Shown here in pieces: positions 37,419 through 46,388 of a DNA stretch of 64,000 nucleotides. Within the stretch, counting starts at the first letter, position 1; each line of letters opens with the position of its first letter. A model generated the notes under the pieces. It made no database searches. It saw nothing but the letters and a program-made list of their open reading frames with translations, and had not been told where the DNA came from. Source of the DNA: Winogradskyella pelagia (lineage in GTDB: Bacteria > Bacteroidota > Bacteroidia > Flavobacteriales > Flavobacteriaceae). The stretch lies in the NCBI RefSeq assembly GCF_017581965.1, contig NZ_JAGEVF010000006.1, positions 62,001 to 126,000 on the forward strand. The letters are read 5' to 3'. A program made the position numbers and the translations under genes.

Positions 37419-37805
37419 CTAGTCAATTTTAGTAGCTACACCTTTTTCAACTCGAAGCGGTTTATTAGGTTGCTTGACTGCAAGCTTATATTCAAAGGTA
37501 TAAGAATTATCCGAGGTTGATAATATTTTCATGTGTATGGCCTCTTTCTCGGCATTGGATCTCGGGTTTAGTTTGGTTAAGATAAACTCACAGTCGTTTA
37601 TCCATCTCACACTGGCAGAGTCTACTTTACCCTCAAAAAAATCAATATTATACTTTTCGGTACGCTGAAAATGCCCAGTTTTTTCAACACCATCAATGGC
37701 ATATTTAAATTCAAACTTACCCGTCTTAAAGTCAGAACAATTCCGTTCTACTTCGTAACAGGCAGTGGCTGCTATGAACAGAAACATTATCCCAAAATAT
37801 CTCAT
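37419..37805 (-). CDS. Small lipoprotein upstream of terC-family gene, 128 aa
   Basis: Signal peptide MRYFGIMFLFIAATAC with Cys16. The mature 112 residues are beta-rich with conserved-looking FKTGKFEFKY and two more Cys (in NCSDF and DCEFIL). It does not resemble a topoisomerase despite neighbours; no family is recognised. A -7 box lies 15 bases before its start. It is followed after six bases by the TerC-family gene. Confidence 0.75.
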   Translation of the reverse strand: MRYFGIMFLFIAATACYEVERNCSDFKTGKFEFKYAIDGVEKTGHFQRTEKYNIDFFEGKVDSASVRWINDCEFILTKLNPRSNAEKEAIHMKILSTSDNSYTFEYKLAVKQPNKPLRVEKGVATKID

Positions 37806-37820
37806 GCCTTGAAATTTTTA

Positions 37821-37828
37821 CAAAGTTA
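37821..37828 (-). promoter_or_regulatory. -7 promoter element for the lipoprotein-terC pair
   Basis: Minus-strand TAACTTTG matches TAnnTTTG, 15 bases before the lipoprotein ATG. Confidence 0.5.
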
Positions 37829-37845
37829 AGAAATAGGGTGATGAA

Positions 37846-38214
37846 TTAAGGCTTATAGCTTTTAAATGTACCGTCCTTATAGAAGATGACAATTTTTTCT
37901 ATTGATTTATTTGGTTTTTTTTCTACTGTCTTAGGGTTAGAGTTGTCTGACTCTTCATTTGACGAGGGAAAGTCGGAAATTGCATTTGAATCTGGAAATT
38001 GACCTTTTCCATTTAATAGCCAGTACAATTCAACTCGAGGGTAGGCATGAAGTACTTTCATTACAAAATCTAAACTAGGCTTATTTCTGCCAGAAAGAAT
38101 ATGTGAAATACTAGATCGTTGCACTCCAATTTTTTCTGCAAAACTAGAGGCTGTTTCGTCGTAGTAATCAATAACTTTTTGTAGACGCTTTGAAAAATCA
38201 CCTGTGTTTATCAT
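37846..38214 (-). CDS. XRE-family transcriptional regulator
   Basis: 122 residues with an HTH_3 domain at about 9-65 (ETASSFAEKIGVQRSSISHI, then LSGRNKPSLDFVMKVL) followed by a linker rich in Ser, Asn and Pro and a short basic end. It is divergent from the M14 peptidase gene. A TTACATTTGTAA palindrome lies over its own -7 element, which suggests autoregulation. The partner or signal is unknown. Confidence 0.88.
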   Translation of the reverse strand: MINTGDFSKRLQKVIDYYDETASSFAEKIGVQRSSISHILSGRNKPSLDFVMKVLHAYPRVELYWLLNGKGQFPDSNAISDFPSSNEESDNSNPKTVEKKPNKSIEKIVIFYKDGTFKSYKP

Positions 38215-38243
38215 TGTAAACAGTCATTCCTATTGTATATACG

Positions 38244-38255
38244 TTACAAATGTAA
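38244..38255. promoter_or_regulatory. Operator over the XRE promoter
   Basis: TTACAAATGTAA palindrome. On the minus strand it reads TTACATTTGTAA and contains TACATTTG (38247-38254), a -7 match for the XRE gene, whose ATG is 32 bases away. It is one of three near-identical copies in this gap. Confidence 0.65.
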
Positions 38256-38464
38256 ATAATAGTTGCTTCAAAATAAGACTAAATTCAAATAAACCTATTT
38301 TTACTTAAAGTATATTCTGTTTAAAATTATATAATACATTGATTATAAATATTTTAAAAACAATTTATATAGTGCATTAAGAATTTTTCAATAGGCCATA
38401 GGTAGAGCCTTGGATTTTTAAGAACAATCGTATACAATTGTAAATTAAACCACACAATTTAACG

Positions 38465-38478
38465 TTTACAAATGTAAA
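38465..38478. promoter_or_regulatory. Operator near the M14 peptidase -33 region
   Basis: Perfect 14-base palindrome TTTACAAATGTAAA. It lies about 20 bases upstream of the peptidase -7 box, so it covers the expected -33 position. Confidence 0.6.
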
Positions 38479-38489
38479 TCGCATTATGG

Positions 38490-38501
38490 TTACATTTGTA
38501 A
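38490..38501. promoter_or_regulatory. Operator over the M14 peptidase -7 element
   Basis: TTACATTTGTAA palindrome containing TACATTTG (38491-38498), a -7 box 20 bases before the peptidase ATG. Same core as the other two copies. Confidence 0.62.
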
Positions 38502-38518
38502 TTGACTGAAAAACTATC

Positions 38519-39664
38519 ATGACTATTAATAATCTCAAATCACTGTATGATTCTATTAAGGCTTCTCAACTTTTTGGGCGTTACATAACCAATACTGATA
38601 TAGAAAAATGTTTATCACATCTGCCAGAAAAGACCTATTCTATTGTTGGGCATTCAGTTGAAAAACGACCTATTTATTCCGTGAAATTTGGAGAAGGCCC
38701 AAATCGCATTTTGATGTGGTCCCAAATGCATGGTAATGAATCGACGACAACTAAAGCACTATTTGATTGTTTTAATCTTTTTTTACTGGACCATCCGGTT
38801 GCTAAACTTATTTTAGAACAATGTACATTGCTCGTAATCCCTATATTAAATCCCGATGGTGCGCAATACTACATGCGTACCAATGCCAACAATGTAGATT
38901 TAAACAGGGACGCACAACAACGTTCTCAACCTGAAAGTATTCTTTTACGCGACATATATGAAGATTTTAAACCTGATTTTTGTTTTAATCTACATGGCCA
39001 ACGCACTATTTTTGGCGCAGGTACAAATGGTAAGGCTGCGACACTATCATTTCTTTCACCTTCACAAGATAATTCTAGAACAGTAACTCAAAACCGTAAA
39101 ATAGCAATGGCACTGATTGCGGCTATTGCTGGCGATTTAATTGATGCTATACCCGAAGGGATTGGGCGCTATGATGATGGATTTAATTTAAATTGTGTAG
39201 GTGATACTTTTCAGAGCCTTGGAACACCAACAATATTGTATGAAGCGGGACATTATCCAGAAGATTATAATAGGGAAGACGTGCGATATTTCGTGTTTTT
39301 GGCCTTGATAAAAGGTTTGTCAATAATTTCTAAGGGAATTACCGCAAAAGGGTTTGAATCCTATTTTAGAATTCCAGAAAACACTAAAAATTATAGGGAT
39401 ATTCTAATACAAAATGCTGTATTATCCAAAAATGACCAGGAATTAGCGAATATTGTAATTCAATTAAAAGAAGAATTACAGCAAAATGGTATTTATTTTT
39501 TACCAATTGTAGAATCAATATCGGAAACTACGAATTTAAAGTTTCACCGTGTCATCGATGCTAAAGGTGCGTTAGTCCAAACCATGGATCGTAAAGAAAT
39601 TTATGTGGGTTACGAAAACGATTTCGTTTTGATAAATAATAAGAAATATGCAGTAAAACAATGA
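38519..39664 (+). CDS. M14 family zinc carboxypeptidase
   Basis: 381 residues with the zinc ligands His71 and Glu74 in QMHGNEST, NPDG and NVDLNRD (about 111-131) and the third zinc ligand His159 in FNLHGQR; a possible catalytic Glu lies in ILYEAGHYPED. No signal peptide is visible, so it may be cytoplasmic. Substrate unknown (peptides or cell-wall fragments are known for the family). It is divergent from the XRE gene and its promoter is covered by two operators. Confidence 0.88.
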   Translation: MTINNLKSLYDSIKASQLFGRYITNTDIEKCLSHLPEKTYSIVGHSVEKRPIYSVKFGEGPNRILMWSQMHGNESTTTKALFDCFNLFLLDHPVAKLILEQCTLLVIPILNPDGAQYYMRTNANNVDLNRDAQQRSQPESILLRDIYEDFKPDFCFNLHGQRTIFGAGTNGKAATLSFLSPSQDNSRTVTQNRKIAMALIAAIAGDLIDAIPEGIGRYDDGFNLNCVGDTFQSLGTPTILYEAGHYPEDYNREDVRYFVFLALIKGLSIISKGITAKGFESYFRIPENTKNYRDILIQNAVLSKNDQELANIVIQLKEELQQNGIYFLPIVESISETTNLKFHRVIDAKGALVQTMDRKEIYVGYENDFVLINNKKYAVKQ

Positions 39665-39705
39665 GATAATTCATTTTTTATACGTAATTCTTAATATATT
39701 TCTCT

Positions 39706-39713
39706 TATTTTTG
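39706..39713 (+). promoter_or_regulatory. -7 promoter element for the Lrp/AsnC gene
   Basis: TATTTTTG matches TAnnTTTG, 25 bases before the regulator ATG and followed by an AT-rich leader. Confidence 0.55.
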
Positions 39714-39738
39714 CATATAATTTAAAAAATAGTGAAAA

Positions 39739-40218
39739 ATGGGGAAGTTTAAATTAGATGAAATAGACCACCAGATTTTAGATATGTTAATTGACAATAC
39801 GCGTATTCCGTTTACCGATATTGCCAAGAAATTATTGATTTCTGCCGGTACCGTTCATGTGAGAGTGAAAAAAATGGAAGAGGCTGGAATTATTAAAGGG
39901 TCTTCCTTAACATTAGATTATAAAAAACTAGGCTATTCTTTTATTGCCTACGTCGGCGTATTTCTTCAAAACACATCGCAAACTAAGTTTGTTTTAGAAC
40001 GCATTAACAATATTCCTTTTGTTACAGTAGCGCATATAACAACGGGTAAATTCAACATCTTTTGTAAGATTAGGGCCAAAGACACTATGCATGCCAAAGA
40101 GATTATATTTAAGTTAGACGATATTGAAGGTGTTTACAGAACAGAAACGATGATTTCCTTAGAGGAAAGCATTAATGATAAAAAGCGTTTAATGCATACA
40201 ATTTTTAATGAATTGTAA
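39739..40218 (+). CDS. Lrp/AsnC family transcriptional regulator
   Basis: 159 residues: N-terminal winged HTH (LDEIDHQILDMLIDNTRIPF through GTVHVRVKKMEEAGIIKG) and a C-terminal RAM ligand domain (FIAYVGVFLQNTS..., GKFNIFCKIRAKDTMHAKEI). Such regulators sense amino acids and often control their own and neighbouring genes. It lies 74 bases after the M14 peptidase gene, with its own promoter and a strong terminator. Confidence 0.92.
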   Translation: MGKFKLDEIDHQILDMLIDNTRIPFTDIAKKLLISAGTVHVRVKKMEEAGIIKGSSLTLDYKKLGYSFIAYVGVFLQNTSQTKFVLERINNIPFVTVAHITTGKFNIFCKIRAKDTMHAKEIIFKLDDIEGVYRTETMISLEESINDKKRLMHTIFNEL

Positions 40219-40238
40219 TAATCCAACCAATATAAATG

Positions 40239-40266
40239 AAACCCTTAGACTAATATCTAAGGGTTT
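40239..40266 (+). terminator. Intrinsic terminator after the Lrp/AsnC gene
   Basis: Eleven-base stem AAACCCTTAGA / TCTAAGGGTTT with a six-base loop and a following T-run. Confidence 0.88.
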
Positions 40267-40283
40267 TTTATCTTTAATATTAA

Positions 40284-40799
40284 ATGAAAAATTTACAATT
40301 AGAGCAAAACGAATATAATCCATACTACCAACCTTACGTAGACAGGACGTCTCATGTTGATATTATTACGGGCTTAAAGGAGAATCTAAGGACAGTGATT
40401 AATTTTTATGAATCTGTACCGAAGGAAAAACATAATTTCGCCTACGCTCACGGAAAATGGACTATAAAGGAGGTATTACTGCATTGTATTGATACCGAGC
40501 GTGTGTTTAGCTATAGAGCACTGCGCATTAGCAGGTCTGACCAGACTGAAATGGCAGGATTTGATCAAGATAAATATGTTGAGGCTAGCCAAGCAAATAG
40601 GAAATCTTTTGAGTATTTACTTGATGAATATAGGACTGTTCGTTTGTCAACCATCGCTCTATTTAAGAGTTTTGGTCCTGAAGATTTAGTCAAAACAGGA
40701 AGAGCAAGTGGCTCGAACATTTCGCTTCGTGCCATTGGCTATATCATCACTGGGCACGAAAATCATCATATAAATGTACTCAAAGAGTGCTACCTTTGA
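40284..40799 (+). CDS. DinB-family protein
   Basis: 171 residues of helical-bundle type with the conserved KWTIKEVLLHCIDTERVFSYRA segment and the C-terminal GHENHHINVL, which supplies His residues for a metal site as in DinB/YfiT proteins. These may act as metal-dependent thiol transferases or hydrolases; substrate unknown. It starts 17 bases beyond the preceding terminator. Its last ten bases overlap the end of aroB on the other strand. Confidence 0.82.
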   Translation: MKNLQLEQNEYNPYYQPYVDRTSHVDIITGLKENLRTVINFYESVPKEKHNFAYAHGKWTIKEVLLHCIDTERVFSYRALRISRSDQTEMAGFDQDKYVEASQANRKSFEYLLDEYRTVRLSTIALFKSFGPEDLVKTGRASGSNISLRAIGYIITGHENHHINVLKECYL

Positions 40800-41863
40800 T
40801 TATAGAAGGCAAATGCCTCTAAAATAAAATCGGTACTGGCTTCGCAATCTATTTTAGGTTTGCCTATAGCTTCAAGGAGTACAAATTTAATCCTTCCGTG
40901 GCTGTTTTTCTTGTCATGTTTCAATAATTGCATAATAATACCAATATCTAAATCTGATATTTCAACCTTAGAAAATGACGCTAAAATAACATCTGTAACA
41001 ATAGTAAGGTCGTTCTGGCTTAACCCACATAGTTTATGCGAAAGATAAGTTTCTAGTATCATACCTATTGCAATGGCTTCACCATGCAATAAAGGCATCT
41101 TATCTGCATTCTCAAGAAAATAACTTTCAATAGCATGACCTAAGGTATGACCAAAATTAAGAATCTTTCGTAGCCCTTTTTCCCTAGGGTCCTGCGTTAC
41201 AACGGTGTTCTTGATACTTATGGACTGATAAATAAGTTGGTCAAGATCCGAAACATCTAATTCCTTGAGGTTACTAAGTTTATTCCAATATGCGGCATCA
41301 AAGATGAGACCGTGCTTAAGCATTTCAGCATATCCTGAAACCATATGATTCTGCGGTAAAGTTTGTAGAAATGAGGTGTCTACCAAGACCATACTTCCCT
41401 CATTAATGATACCAACAAGATTTTTTAAAGTTCCTAAATCTACACCTGTTTTTCCTCCAACAGAGGCATCAACCATTGCTAATAATGAGGTGGGGATATT
41501 GATGTAGTCAATACCTCGCATATAAGTACTAGCCACAAAGCCACCCAAATCTGTAACAACACCTCCTCCAAGATTAATCATTAAGCTCTTTCGGTCTGCG
41601 TAATATTCTGCCATGGCCTCCCAAACACCAGTACAAATATCTATTGTCTTATTGTCTTCGCCTTCTGGCATTTCCATAACCTCAACCACAATATCTCCAG
41701 ATTCCATCTGAGATAGAAATTGCGGTAAACAATGCTCATGTGTATTTGTGTCGACTAAGACAAATATTTTCGAGGGATTAGTTCGTTTAATATGCGAATT
41801 TAATTCATCATATATTTTTGCATTAAAGTGTACAATGGCTTGTTTAGTGCTTATAGATTGCAT
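40790..41863 (-). CDS. aroB: 3-Dehydroquinate synthase
   Basis: 357 residues with GGGVVTDLGGFVAS, DASVGGKTGVD, EMLKHGLI and NFGHTLGHAIES, the NAD- and metal-binding motifs of AroB. Catalyses the second step of the shikimate pathway. Length is typical. It is convergent with and overlaps the DinB gene by ten bases, and divergent from the proline dehydrogenase gene. Confidence 0.94.
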   Translation of the reverse strand: MQSISTKQAIVHFNAKIYDELNSHIKRTNPSKIFVLVDTNTHEHCLPQFLSQMESGDIVVEVMEMPEGEDNKTIDICTGVWEAMAEYYADRKSLMINLGGGVVTDLGGFVASTYMRGIDYINIPTSLLAMVDASVGGKTGVDLGTLKNLVGIINEGSMVLVDTSFLQTLPQNHMVSGYAEMLKHGLIFDAAYWNKLSNLKELDVSDLDQLIYQSISIKNTVVTQDPREKGLRKILNFGHTLGHAIESYFLENADKMPLLHGEAIAIGMILETYLSHKLCGLSQNDLTIVTDVILASFSKVEISDLDIGIIMQLLKHDKKNSHGRIKFVLLEAIGKPKIDCEASTDFILEAFAFYNQR

Positions 41864-41932
41864 GGATGATATTTCCTTATTACGGATGTGAAATTACTTA
41901 GTTTTTGCAAAATAACTAACCATAAGATTAAA

Positions 41933-41940
41933 TATATTTG
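41933..41940 (+). promoter_or_regulatory. -7 promoter element for the proline dehydrogenase gene
   Basis: TATATTTG matches TAnnTTTG, 20 bases before the ATG. A TTTG at 41904-41907 is 25 bases further upstream, slightly more than the usual spacing. Confidence 0.55.
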
Positions 41941-41960
41941 TATCTCTATTTCTAACAACT

Positions 41961-43133
41961 ATGATTGAACGTTCGCTCTTTGAAAATACGGAGACGGCAT
42001 TTGCTTTAAAATCAGATTCAGATTTAGAGCGTGCCTACTTTCTTTTCAAAATGATTTCATCGCAGCCATTGGTTCGTATTGGTACCGCGGCTACAAACTT
42101 TGCATTAAAGGCAAATTTACCAGTAGAAGGTCTTATCCGTTCAACAGTGTTTGATCATTTCTGCGGTGGTGTAAATGAAGAGGACTGTTTACCGGTTATC
42201 GACAAGCTCTTCACGAAAGGAGTAAGTTCTGTTTTGGACTATTCGGTGGAAGGCAAAGAAACCGAAGTACAATTTGATAATGCAGTAAAAAAGATTCTAA
42301 AGATTATAGAGTTTTGTGATGAACGACAGGCCATGCCCATTGTAGTATTTAAACCAACTGGTTTTGGACGGTTTTATCTTTATCAAAAGAAAACTGAAAG
42401 ACAGGCTTTTACAGTACAAGAACAAGTAGAGTGGGAAAGGATAGAGCAAAGATTTAAAGCCGTTTGTGAGTTGGCCAAAGCGAAAGATGTTGAAGTATTA
42501 ATCGATGGGGAAGAAAGCTGGATGCAAGACGCAGCAGATGAGCTTTGTGAAAAAATGATGAGAATCTATAATACCGAAAAGCCTATTGTCTACAACACTT
42601 TACAATGCTATAGATGGGATAGATTAGACTATTTAAAAGATCTTCATAATAGAGCATTACAAAATGGCTTTAAAGTGGGTATGAAGATCGTGAGAGGTGC
42701 TTACATGGAGAAAGAACGGCTTAGAGCGGAAGAAAAGGGTTACAAGTCTCCTATATGTGAAACTAAACTAGCCACAGATAACAATTTTAATGCTGCTCTA
42801 AGTTACATTCTTAATCACATAAATGATATTGCTGTTTTTATAGGAACACACAATGAAGAAAGCAACTATTTAGCTATGGAATTGATGGAGTCAAGGGGTA
42901 TTGATAAAACCCATAATAATGTTTGGTTTGGACAACTTTACGGTATGAGCGATCATATAAGTTACAACTTAGCCGAAGAAGGTTATAACGTTGCGAAGTA
43001 TATTCCTTTCGGGCCAGTTAAAGATGTAATGCCTTATTTAATCAGAAGGGCAGAGGAGAACACTTCAGTTGCAGGCCAAACTAGTAGGGAATTGTCCTTG
43101 TTAAAAGCCGAGAAATTACGCCGAAAGTTGTAG
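41961..43133 (+). CDS. Proline dehydrogenase
   Basis: 390 residues with the PRODH barrel motifs KPTGFGRFYLYQKK, VRGAYMEKER, IGTHNEES and YIPFGPVKDVMPYLIRRAEEN, which form the FAD/proline site. It oxidises proline to pyrroline-5-carboxylate. It is a stand-alone PRODH, not a PutA fusion, typical of Bacteroidetes. The partner pyrroline-5-carboxylate dehydrogenase gene is not in the window. Confidence 0.92.
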   Translation: MIERSLFENTETAFALKSDSDLERAYFLFKMISSQPLVRIGTAATNFALKANLPVEGLIRSTVFDHFCGGVNEEDCLPVIDKLFTKGVSSVLDYSVEGKETEVQFDNAVKKILKIIEFCDERQAMPIVVFKPTGFGRFYLYQKKTERQAFTVQEQVEWERIEQRFKAVCELAKAKDVEVLIDGEESWMQDAADELCEKMMRIYNTEKPIVYNTLQCYRWDRLDYLKDLHNRALQNGFKVGMKIVRGAYMEKERLRAEEKGYKSPICETKLATDNNFNAALSYILNHINDIAVFIGTHNEESNYLAMELMESRGIDKTHNNVWFGQLYGMSDHISYNLAEEGYNVAKYIPFGPVKDVMPYLIRRAEENTSVAGQTSRELSLLKAEKLRRKL

Positions 43134-43165
43134 TGAGCCTTGTTTAGGCTAATGCAATTATTGTG

Positions 43166-45538
43166 TTATTTTCTTTGATACCATTTCTTCTTCTTACCAG
43201 GACTATTCCCGTAACCGTAGCCATAGCCATAGCCATAGCCTTTTTTACCAAATTTGGTACCGTTAAGAAGCATAGTCATATTTGGTAGTCTATTTTCGTC
43301 ATATAAAGGCTGTGCTACGTGTTGAAGTAAACGCTTGTCAATGCCGTCTGCACTAACAACATAGACAAACATATCAGCGAATTTAGATATCAATAGGGTA
43401 TCACTAACAATACCAACTGCAGAGGTATCAACAACAATATAGTCGTATTTCTTATCAAAATAATTGAATAACTCCCTGACTCTGTCATTCATTAAAAGCT
43501 CAGAGGGATTTGGGGGTATTGAACCAGATGGTATTATATCTAGATAATTGTTATCCTTGTGCTTTACAACGATGTCCTGTAACTTTACCGACTTGTCTGC
43601 AATATAATCTGATAGACCAACTTTTTTGGTTGTCTCCAAGCCTAGGTAGTCTAAAATCTTCGGAACTCTAATATCCATTTCAATTAGTAACACTTTTTTA
43701 TCCGAGTATGAGATTGAGCTTGCTAAATTTGTACTAGTATGTGACTTTCCTTCTTGAGCTCGTGTAGATGTTATAAAAAGGCGTTTGGCTCTGCCCTCAA
43801 CATTTGCCAAAATAAAATCTATATTTGAACGAATAATCCTAAAAGCCTCTGCTTTGGCGGAATAATCTACTTTTTTAATAAGTTTTTCTTTTTTTGAAGT
43901 TTTTGGTACATCCCCTAAGTACGGAACATCCAATATTTCCATAAGATCTTCCTTTCTGTAAATTTTTGTATTCAGTAAATCTCCAAGATAAATTACTCCC
44001 ATTGGAAGTGCTAATCCTAAAATCACTGCGGCGATATAAGTGAATAGGGGATTAGGTTCTACAGATTTAAAATTGGAATAACCAGCATCGATAATTTTTG
44101 CACTTGGTGTGTACATACCAAGCTTTATAGCAGATTCTTCTCGTCTTTGCAATAAATATAGATATAAAGACTCCTTTATATCTTGTTGCCTTTTTATATC
44201 TCTAAATTGTCTCGCTTTTGTGGGTGCTGCATACAATTGTCCGCTAATTCTAGAACGCTCATTATTTAAACTGTTGAGCGTTAACATTGAAGACTCTTTC
44301 ATGTTCTTCAAACTATTGTTTAGATTCTGCTTTAAAGATTGAATCTGGTCATTTAAATTAATGACAACCGGGTTTCTTTCACTAGAATTTTTTAATAGAC
44401 GATCCCTTTGTGCAACAAGCTCGTTGTAACGCTGGGTTATTTGAGACGTGTTTTCGTCTCCAAGTCCAATATTTGCGGGTAGTACGTCTGTTGAGCGATT
44501 TTCTGACTTAATTTCCTCTTGAAGAAACTCGATAAGCTGAATTTTATTGGCTGTAGTCGCAATTTTAGATTCAGTAGCTTTTTCCGATTCCAAAGTAAGG
44601 TTGGCCTGAGAACTCAACTCTGTTAGCCTGTTTCTTTTTTGTAAATCTTCTGCCGTGTAGTCTACTTGTTCTAATTCTTCTGAAACCTGCTCAAGTCTTT
44701 TGTTTATAAATTCTGAAGTAATTCTTACCACCTCTTCCTTATCATTAAGAACATCGTCATTATAGGCCATAATAACCTCGTTGACTATATCTATGGCTTT
44801 TTTAGCATTAGAGTCTATGAGTTCAATATCTACAAGACTAGACCCTTCTCCTGCAGACAAGGCTAAAAGCTGAGTGTATTTTCCAGCAACGTTAGTTATT
44901 GGGTTTATCTGTATTTTGAGATTACTTCCTATTTTAGGTGCATATTGACCAATATTAGGTGTAAGGACTAAACCTCCAAAATAGGTCTCAATTTTTTCTC
45001 CAAATGCATACTTTTTACCCTCACTATCTTCTCTTTCCTTGCCGCTAGAGCGACCGTCGTCTTCAAATAGTAAAAATTCGTCTGGTGATTTCACCCTCAC
45101 ATAAAATAGATACTTCACATCATCAATAATAGAGTCACTGGCGAAAAAGCTCAATTTCACTGGTGGATTTTCATAGCGTTCAAGTTCTAGTATAGTACCT
45201 TCTTCAAAAATCCGGATATTGAGATTAAGTTTTTTCACAACCTTTTTAAGGAGGGATCGAGACCTCATAATCTCCATTTCATCTTTTATACCTTCTCCTC
45301 CACCAAAAAACATTTCAGAACCACCGTCAAGCATACTAGTGGGTAATTTTTTTGCTTGATTTTCTTGTTTAATTTTTATGGTTGCTGTAGCCCTATACAT
45401 ATAGGTCGCATAGCGCAAATGTGTGTAGGCTAAAGCTACACAAGCAATAATGCATAACAAAATAACCTTCCATCTTGAGGTAAATAGTTCTACCTTTTGT
45501 TTCATGTTAACAGAAGTTGTCATTTCGTTATTTTTCAT
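43166..45538 (-). CDS. Wzc-like polysaccharide co-polymerase / tyrosine autokinase
   Basis: 790 residues: N-terminal Wzz-type domain with membrane helix (about 23-43), a long coiled coil with GNVR-type region, second membrane helix (about 500-520), and a BY-kinase domain. Its Walker A is RAQEGKS with Lys598 (the usual first Gly of GEGK is Gln), Walker A' is LLIEMDIR (first Asp is Glu) and Walker B is IVVDT. The C-terminus has five Tyr-Gly repeats and a final Trp-Tyr, the tyrosine cluster used for trans-autophosphorylation. It controls chain length and export of the polysaccharide with the Wza-like protein 33 bases upstream. Confidence 0.9.
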   Translation of the reverse strand: MKNNEMTTSVNMKQKVELFTSRWKVILLCIIACVALAYTHLRYATYMYRATATIKIKQENQAKKLPTSMLDGGSEMFFGGGEGIKDEMEIMRSRSLLKKVVKKLNLNIRIFEEGTILELERYENPPVKLSFFASDSIIDDVKYLFYVRVKSPDEFLLFEDDGRSSGKEREDSEGKKYAFGEKIETYFGGLVLTPNIGQYAPKIGSNLKIQINPITNVAGKYTQLLALSAGEGSSLVDIELIDSNAKKAIDIVNEVIMAYNDDVLNDKEEVVRITSEFINKRLEQVSEELEQVDYTAEDLQKRNRLTELSSQANLTLESEKATESKIATTANKIQLIEFLQEEIKSENRSTDVLPANIGLGDENTSQITQRYNELVAQRDRLLKNSSERNPVVINLNDQIQSLKQNLNNSLKNMKESSMLTLNSLNNERSRISGQLYAAPTKARQFRDIKRQQDIKESLYLYLLQRREESAIKLGMYTPSAKIIDAGYSNFKSVEPNPLFTYIAAVILGLALPMGVIYLGDLLNTKIYRKEDLMEILDVPYLGDVPKTSKKEKLIKKVDYSAKAEAFRIIRSNIDFILANVEGRAKRLFITSTRAQEGKSHTSTNLASSISYSDKKVLLIEMDIRVPKILDYLGLETTKKVGLSDYIADKSVKLQDIVVKHKDNNYLDIIPSGSIPPNPSELLMNDRVRELFNYFDKKYDYIVVDTSAVGIVSDTLLISKFADMFVYVVSADGIDKRLLQHVAQPLYDENRLPNMTMLLNGTKFGKKGYGYGYGYGYGNSPGKKKKWYQRK
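43210..43241. repeat. Hexanucleotide repeat encoding the Wzc Tyr-Gly tail
   Basis: Three perfect CCATAG units (43221-43238) flanked by degenerate copies on the + strand; on the coding strand they make Tyr-Gly five times. Slippage in units of six would add or remove one Tyr-Gly pair. Confidence 0.85.
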
Positions 45539-45570
45539 AGGGCACTTATTTTATTTAGATTAATCTAATT

Positions 45571-46362
45571 CTAATTATTACTATTTTCAATGGAGATAAT
45601 CAACGCTACCACTGTGGTCAAAGTACCGATAGCGCTTAAAAGCACGACATTATTTTGATTATATGTTGATGATCTAACGCGTGAATTATTCGGTTCAACA
45701 TAGATAACATCATTTTGTTGAAGGTAATATACAGGTGAATTGATCGAATTAATGGACCTTAAATCAACCTTAGCAAACTTTTTTTGTCCATTAACCTCCC
45801 TTATTACCAATACGTCCTCACGCTCTCCGTATATTGTTAAATCTCCGGCTAGACCCAACGCTTCTAATAAGGTAATACGTTCGTCTTGAATCGTAAACGT
45901 ACCCGGATTAGAAACTTCACCGATAATGGTAATAGTAAAGTTAGAAAGCCTTACGTTAACAATAGGGTCTTTAACATAAACACTTATCCTTTCTTTTAAA
46001 AGGTTAGTTAGTTGTGGTCTTGTTAAACCCGCTACCTTAATTTTTCCTAGTACTGGAAAATCAATGTTACCATCATAATCAACCAAATAGGTTTGTAATT
46101 GTTGTCCTCCTTGGACTCCAAAAAGGTTATTACTGTTGTTTGCTGCTACGGTTAAGTTAAAAGGTTGAACTGTCTCAGGATCTAATGCTGCTACATTAAT
46201 GGCTAAAATATCATCAGTTTTATAAATAAGTTCTTTAGGCTGTGAAACATCTGCCATTTTATCTATGGGCTCATCTTGGAAGTAAACTATATCTTTCCGA
46301 GAACTACAAGCTGATAAAAAAACAGCGGACAGTATGATTGCAAAAATTTTACGGATCTTCAT
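45571..46362 (-). CDS. Wza-like polysaccharide export lipoprotein
   Basis: 263 residues with a lipoprotein signal ending LSAC, the polysaccharide export (PES) domain (DYDGNIDFPVLGKIKVAGL) and an SLBB-type segment (ITIIGEVSNPGTFTI), ending in a C-terminal hydrophobic helix (VVLLSAIGTLTTVVALIISI) that may cross the outer membrane or anchor the ring. It forms the outer-membrane export channel. Sits between the PglF-like and Wzc genes on one strand. Confidence 0.9.
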   Translation of the reverse strand: MKIRKIFAIILSAVFLSACSSRKDIVYFQDEPIDKMADVSQPKELIYKTDDILAINVAALDPETVQPFNLTVAANNSNNLFGVQGGQQLQTYLVDYDGNIDFPVLGKIKVAGLTRPQLTNLLKERISVYVKDPIVNVRLSNFTITIIGEVSNPGTFTIQDERITLLEALGLAGDLTIYGEREDVLVIREVNGQKKFAKVDLRSINSINSPVYYLQQNDVIYVEPNNSRVRSSTYNQNNVVLLSAIGTLTTVVALIISIENSNN

Positions 46363-46388
46363 AAGAATTAATTTAGTTTAAAGTTAGC

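Larger units (their letters stand above)
38215..38518. other. Regulatory intergenic region between the XRE and M14 genes
   Basis: 304 bases with no coding frame seen. It holds three strong TTACATTTGTAA-type palindromes, a weaker related palindrome TACAATTGTA at 38433-38442, and the divergent promoters of the flanking genes. Confidence 0.7.
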
